DNA of 9,538 bases from a bacterium. GTDB lineage: Bacteria > Patescibacteriota > Minisyncoccia > UBA6257 > GWB1-50-10. Under the pieces are notes generated by a model. That model was not told the origin of the DNA, did no database searches, and saw nothing but the letters and a program-made list of their open reading frames with translations. Location: the NCBI GenBank assembly GCA_027310975.1, contig DAICZV010000027.1, forward strand, positions 1 to 9,538, read 5' to 3'. Position numbers and translations under genes: made by a program. Shown here one piece after another: positions 1 through 5,189 of the stretch (positions are counted from its first letter, which is position 1; each line of letters opens with the position of its first letter).

Positions 1-171
1 CTTCAACCGAGAATTGCTTGTATGCCATACACTTTGATTATCTCAAAGTGTCGCACTTACTTGTTGAACTAACTAAACACAACAAAACCCCAACAAATGA
101 GGGGTATTTATGGTGGTATAATTAATTATACCACCCACTAATTTTGCGTACGCAAGCAGGATGGGGCTTAG
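1..171. other. Non-coding left edge rich in inverted repeats
   Basis: I see no convincing gene here. One plus frame is open from the left edge to a TAA at 123-125 (about 40 codons) and could be the tail of a gene cut by the window, but nothing in it is recognisable. Three symmetrical elements are visible: CACTTTGA-ttatc-TCAAAGTG (30-50), a 24-bp palindrome (112-135, separate entry) and the 12-bp palindrome TTGCGTACGCAA (144-155). On the minus strand, downstream of the EEP gene, ACCCC-9 nt-GGGGT (87-105) followed by TTTGTTGTG could be a weak terminator for that gene. Confidence 0.4.
112..135. repeat. Perfect 24-bp palindrome with GGTGGTAT half-sites
   Basis: GGTGGTATA at 112-120 is mirrored exactly by TATACCACC at 127-135 around a self-complementary ATTAAT. 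It lies 37 bp past the stop of the EEP gene. The same half-site, in the opposite order (ATACCACC-N4-GGTGGTAT), builds the hairpins at 8691-8709 and 9277-9295. It is either an operator-like protein site or a cruciform/RNA hairpin. It lacks a T-run, so it is not a good terminator by itself. Confidence 0.5.
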
Positions 172-1086
172 CTACATTAGCTCCACTATGATCGGTGCGT
201 GATCGCTTTCAATTTTCATCAGGGCCTCATCGCTCGTCCCCTGTCTTTTCAATCCCTGATTCAAAATCTTCACTTGTTTAACTTGCCGCCTGACGCTATA
301 GGACGCTAAAACATGGTCAACGAAACGCTTATCGCCATCCTTTATAAAAGTGAAACGCTTGCGCTTTGGCACCATTTCGCATAGATCGGCTAAAGTTCCA
401 CCGCCACCTTTCAGCTCTCCGATTATCATCCTCATAATATAGTCGTTGTTAAGCGAATTGAAATCGCCAAGGATGATGATTTGCGCGTTTTTATCTCTGG
501 AAAACAAGTCATCGGCGAACCCCCTCAACTTCCTTGCCTCCGACATTCTAAACAGTGAGGACCTTATAAGGCCGTCGGCCGCATCCAATTGCGTGACAAT
601 CGGTTTAGGTTTCCCGCTTTGGTCCTTTTCCGGTATGCCAATCGAGCTTTTTATATGAAGTCCAATGATACGTAATGGCGAACCGTTATACTCCGTTTCA
701 AGTAAGATAAACTCTCTATTAGAGTTTATGCGACCAGCATAAGTATCTTTATCGCCATTCACGAAGACCGGCAAATCCCCGGTTGGATGAAACGGCGAGC
801 AAATACAATTGGGCAGATTGTATAGAACAGCATTACCTGTTCCCCTGAAATCCCCGTGGCCCATAAAATATTTAAAGCCGATCTTACCGGCGAGCGAAGA
901 TAAAAGCTTTTCAGACCCAACTTCCTGCAAAAATATGGCACCTAATTTATTTTTGGTGATTATCCGCGCAAAATAGTCTATTCGCTTATCAACAAACTCT
1001 TGGGTGTAAGAGTATTTTTTGCCATCGTAATTCGTGTATTCCCCCGCTTCAAGAAAATTCCTAAGATTCAGCGTTCCTATTTTCAT
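172..1086 (-). CDS. Endonuclease/exonuclease/phosphatase (EEP) family protein
   Basis: A 304-residue Mg2+-dependent phosphoesterase fold related to DNase I, exonuclease III and sphingomyelinase. The whole EEP active-site series is present in order: N7 (N-L-R-N-F near the start), E55 (LQE, metal ligand), H144 (GLHIKS), D208 and N210 (GDFN), D257-H258, and S294-D295-H296 near the C-terminus. Length and motif spacing fit a single complete domain. There is no signal peptide or membrane segment, so the product is probably cytoplasmic. The substrate cannot be told; a nucleic acid or phospho-ester is the family expectation. The start codon ATG has no Shine-Dalgarno but has an extended -10 box 6 nt upstream, which supports this start and suggests a leaderless mRNA. 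The gene stands alone, and its base composition looks more AT-rich than ychF or dnaX. Confidence 0.88.
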   Translation of the reverse strand: MKIGTLNLRNFLEAGEYTNYDGKKYSYTQEFVDKRIDYFARIITKNKLGAIFLQEVGSEKLLSSLAGKIGFKYFMGHGDFRGTGNAVLYNLPNCICSPFHPTGDLPVFVNGDKDTYAGRINSNREFILLETEYNGSPLRIIGLHIKSSIGIPEKDQSGKPKPIVTQLDAADGLIRSSLFRMSEARKLRGFADDLFSRDKNAQIIILGDFNSLNNDYIMRMIIGELKGGGGTLADLCEMVPKRKRFTFIKDGDKRFVDHVLASYSVRRQVKQVKILNQGLKRQGTSDEALMKIESDHAPIIVELM

Positions 1087-1092
1087 AAGTTT

Positions 1093-1101
1093 AGTTTAAC
1101 A
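1093..1101 (-). promoter_or_regulatory. Extended -10 box for the EEP gene (leaderless)
   Basis: Read on the minus strand this is TG-T-TAAACT, followed by AAACTT and then the ATG. The hexamer matches TATAAT at 4 of 6 positions and carries the TGn extension. The 6-nt gap puts the expected transcription start at the ATG itself. No clear -35 box and no ribosome binding site are seen. Confidence 0.5.
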
Positions 1102-1228
1102 CAGCTATGTTTGGCCTACCGAAAAAGGCATATATCGACAGAACAAATCTTATTCGAATGAGTATATCGGAGACGGTTTCAAAATAGCCGAGCAAATCGC
1201 GTCGCCAAGCAGTTGAAAACACAAGCGA

Positions 1229-1302
1229 GTCCTGACACGCTAAAAAGTGCGTAAGACTTGGCCAAGCGGCCCGGAGCGCTCACTTTTTAGCGTCGTCAGG
1301 AC
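1229..1302. repeat. Large intergenic inverted repeat, possible structured RNA or miniature element
   Basis: The 1087-1309 gap between ychF and the EEP gene contains arms of about 21 nt at 1229-1249 and 1281-1302. They are perfectly complementary except for one bulged base; both carry GTCCTGA and CGCTAAAAAGTG or their complements. The 31-nt loop contains the 10-bp palindrome CTTGGCCAAG (1257-1266). It starts 8 bp past the ychF stop, but neither strand has a T-run after the stem, so it is not a classical terminator. It may be a structured 3' element, a miniature repeat or a cruciform. Nothing else is recognisable in this gap. Confidence 0.6.
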
Positions 1303-1309
1303 GAGCAAA

Positions 1310-2320
1310 TTATCCGTGGCGGACCTCTATGACGTCGCCATCTTGGACAACATAGTCCTTGCCTTCCAGGCGCAGCCATCCTTTCTGCTTGGCCGATGAC
1401 CAGCTGCTAGCTTCAATGAGCTTTTGCCAGTTCACCACTTCGGCCCGGATGAATTTATGTTCAAAATCGGTGTGGATGACGCCCGCGGCCTGCGGCGCCT
1501 TGGTCCCCTTTTCTATCGTCCAGGCCCGCGTCTCGTCTTCGCCGGTCGTAAAGAAACTGATGAGGTTCAAAATGGCGTAGGCGGCCCGGATCAGGTCCGG
1601 CACGGCCGTCTCGTCCGCCAGGTTCGCGACGACATATTCAAATCCCATTCCTTTTATCTTCTCCTTCACTGCATCCGGCACCTCGTCCGGCGAACCGTTC
1701 AAAAGGAAAAGCTGGGGCTTGGCCGTGAGGAGCTGGAGCTCGTTCACTTTCGGATTGTCCAAAATGTCGGCGTGGCCCTCAAGCGCGAGTAGCGCCTCCG
1801 ATTCCAAAACCTCTTTGGCGCGCTTCAGCGTCTCCAAATTGGCGATGGCCTCCTTGTTGCCGCTCCTGGCCTCTCCTTCGGCTTTGCCCATCGCCCGCTC
1901 AAGAGTATCCAAGTCCTTGAAGATAAGTTCCGTTTCTATGGTCTCAATGTCGCGGACCGGGTCCACCTCGCCGTCCACGTGGACGATGTCTCCCTGTTTG
2001 AAACAGCGGACAATGTGGACGATGGCCTGAACGCTCCGGATGTTCGCCAGGAATTGGTTCCCCAATCCCTCGCCCTTGTTGGCGCCCTTCACGAGACCGG
2101 CAATGTCAAAAAATTCCACGACGGCCGGTATCTTCTTTTTTGAATGCGTGAGGTCGGCGAGCTTATCCACCCGTTCGTCCGGCACGGCGACCACGCCCAC
2201 GTTCGGATCTATCGTCGCGAAAGGATAGTTTGCGATGTGCACCTCCTGCTTGGTGATGAGCTTGAAGAGCGTGCTTTTCCCCACGTTCGGAAGACCCACG
2301 ATACCGATAGAGAGCTTCAT
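1310..2320 (-). CDS. ychF: Redox-regulated ATPase / Obg-like P-loop protein YchF
   Basis: A 336-residue member of the universal YchF/OLA1 family, ribosome-associated P-loop proteins that prefer ATP to GTP. Visible are the Walker A motif GLPNVGKS (residues 9-16), the YchF switch I NYPFATIDPN (31-40), the G3 motif DIAGLV (72-77) with the KGANKGEGLGNQFL stretch, a helical insert (about 125-205), a changed base-recognition motif (LLNG, 206-209) in place of NKxD, and a C-terminal TGS domain (about 253-334) with FFTTG and RAWTIEKG. The protein is slightly shorter than the usual roughly 360 residues but looks complete. The start is supported by AAAGGA 5 nt before the ATG and by a promoter just upstream (2336-2364). 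The gene is transcribed alone, with a large inverted repeat 8 bp past its stop. Housekeeping function; high confidence. Confidence 0.97.
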   Translation of the reverse strand: MKLSIGIVGLPNVGKSTLFKLITKQEVHIANYPFATIDPNVGVVAVPDERVDKLADLTHSKKKIPAVVEFFDIAGLVKGANKGEGLGNQFLANIRSVQAIVHIVRCFKQGDIVHVDGEVDPVRDIETIETELIFKDLDTLERAMGKAEGEARSGNKEAIANLETLKRAKEVLESEALLALEGHADILDNPKVNELQLLTAKPQLFLLNGSPDEVPDAVKEKIKGMGFEYVVANLADETAVPDLIRAAYAILNLISFFTTGEDETRAWTIEKGTKAPQAAGVIHTDFEHKFIRAEVVNWQKLIEASSWSSAKQKGWLRLEGKDYVVQDGDVIEVRHG

Positions 2321-2335
2321 GTGTTCCTTTCGGCA

Positions 2336-2364
2336 ATTTTACCCGCCCGATGCTAAGTTAGCAA
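2336..2364 (-). promoter_or_regulatory. Promoter of ychF
   Basis: On the minus strand TTGCTA (2364-2359) is separated by 17 nt from TAAAAT (2341-2336), 15 nt before the ATG. AAAGGA lies within the short leader. It sits between the terminator at 2385-2413 and ychF, where a promoter is expected. Confidence 0.55.
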
Positions 2365-2384
2365 ATGCGTCAGTAGCTTTAACA

Positions 2385-2413
2385 AAAAGCACCCAATGTC
2401 ATTGGGTGCTTTT
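2385..2413 (-). terminator. Strong rho-independent terminator, symmetrical
   Basis: A perfect 13-bp stem (AAAAGCACCCAAT and its complement) with the 3-nt loop GTC. On the minus strand it lies 16 nt past the stop of the 59-residue gene and runs into TTTTTGTT. Because the stem itself starts with A and ends with T runs, it could also work in the other direction. Confidence 0.85.
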
Positions 2414-2429
2414 AATCTACCTACTCTGT

Positions 2430-2609
2430 TTATTTATTTGTTCCGCCATTCTCTTTGTCCTTACCCCTGGCTAACCAGCCCAGGGCCACGCCGACGATGC
2501 CTAAAATCACGAGAGCCCACATCAGGAATGTAGAAAAACTGGATACAAGACCTATCAGCCCGAGTACCAGCAAGATAATGCCTATTATTAAGAGTGTATT
2601 TTTTTGCAT
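2430..2609 (-). CDS. Small two-helix membrane protein (59 aa)
   Basis: A short open frame from ATG at 2609 to TAA at 2430. The protein begins MQKNTLLIIGIILLVLGLIG and has two hydrophobic, glycine-spaced segments (about residues 5-22 and 28-47) joined by a short polar turn, then a charged tail (ARGKDKENGGTNK). This is what a small bitopic or hairpin inner-membrane protein looks like; the function is unknown. Support for its being real: it ends just before a near-perfect terminator, it follows the lysine-rich gene on the same strand with a gap of 57 bp, and its hydrophobic periodicity is not random. No Shine-Dalgarno is seen; GATAAT lies 17 nt upstream on the minus strand as a possible -10. It is easily missed because it is short. 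Confidence 0.7.
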   Translation of the reverse strand: MQKNTLLIIGIILLVLGLIGLVSSFSTFLMWALVILGIVGVALGWLARGKDKENGGTNK

Positions 2610-2666
2610 ATTTTTATTTGCATCTAATTATCCAATCGACCACAAGCGAATGATATTGGATAATTT

Positions 2667-2918
2667 TTATCCGTTCAAATCTTTCTTTATGGTTCCAATG
2701 ACATCATTGCTTATCTTGTTGATTTTCTCCCCAACCTTCTTAGCTTCCCGCTTGTATTTTTCACGTTGAGGCCGTCCTTTCTTTTCTGCCTTCTGGATCT
2801 CTTTCACCATTTTGCCAGCTTTTTTGTTGGCTTGCTTAGCGAATGACTCCGTTTTCTTCAGTACGCCTTTAGCGAACGACTTTGCCTTCTTACTGGTCAC
2901 TTTTTTATTGCTTTTCAT
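2667..2918 (-). CDS. Lysine-rich basic protein (83 aa), histone H1-like composition
   Basis: Of 83 residues about 25 are lysine and 3 arginine against 8 acidic residues, giving a very basic protein. It appears largely helical: KKAKSFAKGVLKKTESFAKQ repeats a K-SFAK pattern (residues 13-17 and 24-28) at a period of 11 residues, and the second half is a charged helix with GRPQREKYKR (48-57). No enzymatic motif, signal peptide or membrane segment is seen. Composition suggests a nucleic-acid or polyanion-binding protein, perhaps nucleoid-associated, but this is inference; a low-complexity surface protein is the alternative. The ATG has no Shine-Dalgarno. An extended -10 box TG-C-TATGAT lies 9 nt before it. 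The 59-residue gene follows on the same strand. Confidence 0.7.
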   Translation of the reverse strand: MKSNKKVTSKKAKSFAKGVLKKTESFAKQANKKAGKMVKEIQKAEKKGRPQREKYKREAKKVGEKINKISNDVIGTIKKDLNG

Positions 2919-2927
2919 TGCAAGTTA

Positions 2928-2936
2928 ATCATAGCA
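2928..2936 (-). promoter_or_regulatory. Extended -10 box before the lysine-rich gene
   Basis: Minus strand TG-C-TATGAT, 5 of 6 match to TATAAT with the TGn extension, ending 9 nt before the ATG. Transcription would begin about 2-3 nt before the start codon, so the mRNA would be almost leaderless. The intergenic DNA to its right (about 2960-2980) also has GCAAT-aga-ATTGC. Confidence 0.5.
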
Positions 2937-3007
2937 CATAAGAGGAATAAAGATATCTGCAATAGAATTGCGGGATTGCAACCTTAGGATGCCGCCAAAG
3001 CGTTGAT

Positions 3008-3036
3008 TTGACAAAATATGATTTATCTGGTAACAT
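3008..3036 (+). promoter_or_regulatory. Consensus-like promoter for the 72-aa gene
   Basis: TTGACA (3008-3013), 17-nt spacer, TAACAT (3031-3036). The -35 box is a perfect sigma-70-type match. It is 46 nt upstream of the ATG at 3083 and leaves a leader containing AAGGAAGG. Confidence 0.7.
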
Positions 3037-3082
3037 CTCATAAAAGTTAGTTGTCATTTAAAAACAAAGGAAGGATGGAGTT

Positions 3083-3301
3083 ATGGCGGATCATTTATAT
3101 CTGGTCGTTTTCGCGGGGGTGTGGCTTCTCTTCGGCGGATTGGCGGCTTTCGGATATTGGCGGAGCAATCACACCGACAATCGTCGGAAGCACCGCTGGA
3201 TCACGGCCCTGCTCATCGGCGGTGGGATGATATCTTTGCTTGTTGGAGATTATTTAAAACTCCGCCATCATCACCACCATCACGCCGGAGCCAGAACCTA
3301 A
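3083..3301 (+). CDS. Small membrane protein with a natural hexahistidine tail (72 aa)
   Basis: The 72-residue product has two hydrophobic segments (about residues 8-26 and 40-58) flanking a short basic, polar loop (RSNHTDNRRKHR), then KLR and six consecutive histidines (62-67) before the end. The His run suggests metal binding at the membrane surface, but no family is recognised. The start is supported by AAGGAAGG 8 nt upstream and by a consensus promoter at 3008-3036. Its last 89 bp lie opposite the 3' end of mpg. A hairpin with a seven-T run (3325-3360) follows 23 bp after the stop. Given the promoter, ribosome binding site and terminator, I think this gene is real despite the antisense overlap. 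Confidence 0.72.
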   Translation: MADHLYLVVFAGVWLLFGGLAAFGYWRSNHTDNRRKHRWITALLIGGGMISLLVGDYLKLRHHHHHHAGART

Positions 3302-3821
3302 ATGGCTTTCCGGCCCAAGTTTGACCCGCGTAATCAATTCCAATTCGCGGGCCTTTTTTTATCTTAAATTTCACTCCCCCGCCTGCGCCGAGGCTTTGGC
3401 GGGCAGGCCGGTCCTCTATCCAAAGGCCGGTCCGCCTACTGGCGGATTTTGCGTAAACCTTGCCGTCTATTTTAAAAAACTTCGTCACGCGGGCAGGCCC
3501 ATTTATTCCCTCCACGCCGCGAATTAAAATGGCCGCCGGGTAATCGGCCGGGCCGGTCACAATATTTATGAGCCAGTGCATGCCGTATGTGAAATAGGGA
3601 TACCAGATGCCCGGCGCGCCGAACATCACCTGATTGCGCGCCGTCTTTCCCCGCGAGGCGTGCGAGCCCTTGTCGTGCGGGCCATCGTAGGCCTCCACCT
3701 CGGTTATCATCGCGGCGAGCGTCTTGCCGCGGTAACGCCGCACGAGATACTTGCCTAAAAGCTCCTCGGCCACTTTAAGCGTCGGCCGGGCGAAGAATCT
3801 TTGAGTAAGGATTTTACGCAT
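3213..3821 (-). CDS. mpg: DNA-3-methyladenine glycosylase (AAG/MPG family) with repeat-like insertions
   Basis: A 202-residue base-excision repair enzyme that flips and removes alkylated purines. Compared with human AAG, the active site is intact: E43 in EVEAY matches catalytic Glu125, Y45 matches Tyr127, H54 matches His136, Y76 matches the intercalating Tyr159, and R101 matches Arg182. The family hallmarks MFG-PG (67-71) and YGMHWLINIV (79-88) are also present. Residues 126-131 and 139-147 are encoded by GC-rich palindromes (3431-3446 and 3382-3407) that look inserted in frame around the conserved LWIED. The conserved core ends at FRFWL (174-178); the last 24 residues are an unusual Arg/Gly/Asp/Ser tail lying antisense to the 72-residue gene, perhaps after loss of an earlier stop. 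No good Shine-Dalgarno is seen; TACTAT lies 14 nt upstream as a possible -10. Confidence 0.9.
   Translation of the reverse strand: MRKILTQRFFARPTLKVAEELLGKYLVRRYRGKTLAAMITEVEAYDGPHDKGSHASRGKTARNQVMFGAPGIWYPYFTYGMHWLINIVTGPADYPAAILIRGVEGINGPARVTKFFKIDGKVYAKSASRRTGLWIEDRPARQSLGAGGGVKFKIKKGPRIGIDYAGQTWAGKPFRFWLRRDGGDDGGVLNNLQQAKISSHRR
3325..3360 (+). terminator. Terminator of the 72-aa gene, embedded in mpg
   Basis: CCCGCG (3325-3330) pairs with CGCGGG (3346-3351) across a 15-nt loop, with extra AAT/ATT pairing possible, followed by CC and seven T (3354-3360). It lies 23 bp past the plus-strand stop. On the other strand the same bases encode the conserved KKGPRIGIDYAG segment of mpg, so a chance hairpin is possible. 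Confidence 0.55.
3382..3407. repeat. GC-rich imperfect palindrome inside mpg
   Basis: CCTGC-GCC, an 8-nt loop (gaggcttt), then GGC-gg-GCAGG. On the mpg strand it encodes PARQSLGAG (residues 139-147), between conserved LWIEDR and VKFKIKK, where relatives normally have a short loop. It has the look of a dispersed palindromic repeat that entered the coding frame. A short direct repeat GGCCGGTCC (3406-3414 and 3425-3433) links it to the next element. Confidence 0.6.
3431..3446. repeat. TCCGCC-N4-GGCGGA palindrome inside mpg
   Basis: A six-base-pair stem with loop TACT, encoding about residues 126-131 of mpg (SASRRT), just before the conserved GLWIED. The same TCCGCC-N4-GGCGGA hairpin with loop AGCT occurs between genes at 7180-7195. 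Confidence 0.55.
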
Positions 3822-3826
3822 ACGTA

Positions 3827-3855
3827 TTGACTACCATAGTACAGCATACTAGCAT
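3827..3855 (+). promoter_or_regulatory. Promoter of the zinc-ribbon gene
   Basis: TTGACT (3827-3832), 17-nt spacer, TAGCAT (3850-3855), 46 nt before the ATG at 3902. The leader carries AAGGAGG. It lies in the 80-bp divergent gap between mpg and this gene. Confidence 0.5.
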
Positions 3856-3901
3856 CTAAGTAGAAAATTGCCCTGATAGTTCATTTAAATAAGGAGGATG
3901 T

Positions 3902-4231
3902 ATGGCCGAAATAAGGGAAGCAACTACAGGCGTTGAAATTCGCGACGCATTCAAGTGGTGCGGAAAAGAAATCAAACGCCGTCGGAAAAAGAACGACTAT
4001 CCCAAATGTCCGAGATGCGGCAGCACTGTCACACACATGTCTGCCACATATTTCAGTTCTCCGGAAAACAAAATCTATCGGGAAACTCCGTATGTTCTCT
4101 TTCAGTGCACCTGCTTGGACAAACACTTCAATCAGTACGCCGAAAGAGAGATAGAAATACCAACGGCTTTTGTCATCTTAGATGGCAAGCCGGTACTGAC
4201 AACACTGGGGAGAAGCTCGTTCGGCGACTGA
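3902..4231 (+). CDS. Hypothetical zinc-ribbon-like protein (109 aa)
   Basis: No family is recognised. The N-terminal third is charged and very basic (KEIKRRRKKN, 22-31). It is followed by CPRC (C36, C39) and then CTC (C69, C71), which together could bind one zinc as a ribbon. The C-terminal part (about 83-109) looks like beta strands. There is no signal peptide or membrane segment. Basic residues next to a zinc ribbon suggest nucleic-acid binding, but this is only inference. The start is well supported by AAGGAGG 5 nt upstream and by an upstream promoter; a hairpin terminator follows 15 nt past the stop. The gene converges on the DUF4258-like gene. Confidence 0.75.
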   Translation: MAEIREATTGVEIRDAFKWCGKEIKRRRKKNDYPKCPRCGSTVTHMSATYFSSPENKIYRETPYVLFQCTCLDKHFNQYAEREIEIPTAFVILDGKPVLTTLGRSSFGD

Positions 4232-4246
4232 ATCCAGCCAACAAGC

Positions 4247-4272
4247 AAAGCGCCTATTACAAAGGCGCTTTT
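4247..4272 (+). terminator. Terminator between convergent genes
   Basis: AAAGCGCCT (4247-4255), loop ATTACAA, AGGCGCTTT (4263-4271), then TTATTT. It is strong for the plus-strand zinc-ribbon gene. The minus-strand gene stops at 4275, immediately beside it, so the hairpin could serve both, although the T-run on the minus side is poorer. Confidence 0.8.
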
Positions 4273-4274
4273 AT

Positions 4275-4649
4275 TTACAACAACTCCTTAATCTCTTCCA
4301 AAACCTCCTTCGGAATGGGGTCGCGCTGCGGACTCACGCCCGGATACCTCCAGGCGGTGATTATTTTGATCTTCTTGTCGGCAAGTTTATACATCACCCA
4401 GATCTCCGAGTATCTTTGCGTGCCGGCGGGCTGCATGACCGCGATGGCTTTGGGGATTATCCCTTCCTCGTACCGGGTCGGAAAACGGATGATGCGCTTC
4501 ACCCGGCTTTCAGAGAGGCCGTACTGGCGCATTTTCACCTGCGAATGTGCCGTCCAAACGTATTTGTCGTTCGCGGCGCTTGGAGAAAAATCGCCGAACC
4601 TTTTAAATCCGGACGGCTTGTTTCGCAGAGGTCTTTTCCGCGCGAGCAT
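4275..4649 (-). CDS. DUF4258-like small protein (124 aa)
   Basis: The core (about residues 30-105) has a histidine-led start (VWTAHSQVKMRQYGLSESRV), then a helix ending in IIRFPTRYEEG, followed by beta strands SEIWVMYK and KIKIITAWRYPG. The order H-x5-R-x-Y/G-L, a 'P-x-R-x-E-E' turn and two final strands resembles the DUF4258 family, which shares the small RelE/BrnT-like fold. I assign this by pattern only. The N-terminal 28 residues are basic and probably disordered. No antitoxin partner is next to it. Its ATG overlaps the stop of the PEBP gene (TAATG), so the two are translationally coupled and probably functionally linked, or simply share one mRNA. Confidence 0.7.
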   Translation of the reverse strand: MLARKRPLRNKPSGFKRFGDFSPSAANDKYVWTAHSQVKMRQYGLSESRVKRIIRFPTRYEEGIIPKAIAVMQPAGTQRYSEIWVMYKLADKKIKIITAWRYPGVSPQRDPIPKEVLEEIKELL

Positions 4650-5116
4650 TATTTTCTCCCGTACATTCCGACAAGCATTCCCTGGGCGAGAACGTGCCCC
4701 TGGATCGCCGCTTTGAGCGCCGCCTCGTCCGAACCGGCCGGGAGTTCCAGCAAAACATCCAAGGCATAAACGCTGAAGCGATAGTGGTGCGCCGGATTGC
4801 CGCGCGGCGGGCAGGGGCCTTCGTAACGGACGCGGCCGCCGCTCCCCGTTCCCTGAACGGCACCGTAAGGGATGGTGTCTTCGTCAATGTATTGCGTCTT
4901 CGGGTCAATGTTCCAGACGAGCCAGTGGTACCACGTGCCGCCCCGCGTCGCGTCCGGGTCGTCCATGATAAGGACCAGACTCTTAGTGCCCGCGGGCGCG
5001 TTCCGCACTTCAAGGAGCGGATTGACGTTATCACCGTCGCAGGTGTGCTTCAACGGCACGTCGCCGCCCTCTTTGAAGGCGGAGCTTTTGACGAGTATCG
5101 GTTCGGGCTTGGCCAT
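4649..5116 (-). CDS. YbhB/YbcL family Raf kinase inhibitor-like protein (PEBP)
   Basis: A 155-residue phosphatidylethanolamine-binding-protein fold. Hallmarks are D52-D53-P54-D55 and H64 (TWYHWLVWNI, 61-70), which form the anion-binding pocket, the YEGPCPP loop (98-104) and HHYRFSVYAL (110-119). It is the usual length for the bacterial cytoplasmic YbhB type and has no signal peptide. The bacterial role is unclear; the family binds phosphorylated or anionic ligands. It begins with ATG, with GGAG 10 nt upstream, and is the first gene of a two-gene operon with the DUF4258-like gene. It is divergent from dnaX across a 73-bp gap that contains TATACT 14 nt upstream as a possible -10. Confidence 0.93.
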   Translation of the reverse strand: MAKPEPILVKSSAFKEGGDVPLKHTCDGDNVNPLLEVRNAPAGTKSLVLIMDDPDATRGGTWYHWLVWNIDPKTQYIDEDTIPYGAVQGTGSGGRVRYEGPCPPRGNPAHHYRFSVYALDVLLELPAGSDEAALKAAIQGHVLAQGMLVGMYGRK

Positions 5117-5148
5117 GGATTTCAGTCTCCAGTATATATCAATCGCGC

Positions 5149-5176
5149 GCTACTTGATACTTGCTACTTGATACTT
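5149..5176. repeat. Tandem 14-bp repeat upstream of dnaX
   Basis: Two exact copies of GCTACTTGATACTT (5149-5162 and 5163-5176) are followed by a partial third unit (AATACTT, 5177-5183) ending 6 nt before the dnaX ATG. The array fills most of the divergent dnaX/PEBP promoter region and contains several -10-like words (GATACT, TAATAC). Confidence 0.75.
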
Positions 5177-5189
5177 AATACTTAAGGCG

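Noticed and set aside
4275..4649. Toxin-antitoxin module
   Set aside because: The DUF4258-like protein has a toxin-like fold by pattern only, and its neighbour is a PEBP protein with no antitoxin features.
3955..4716. Long plus-strand frame of 253 codons
   Set aside because: It overlaps the zinc-ribbon gene in another frame, crosses a terminator and runs antisense to two better supported genes; its protein has no recognisable motif.
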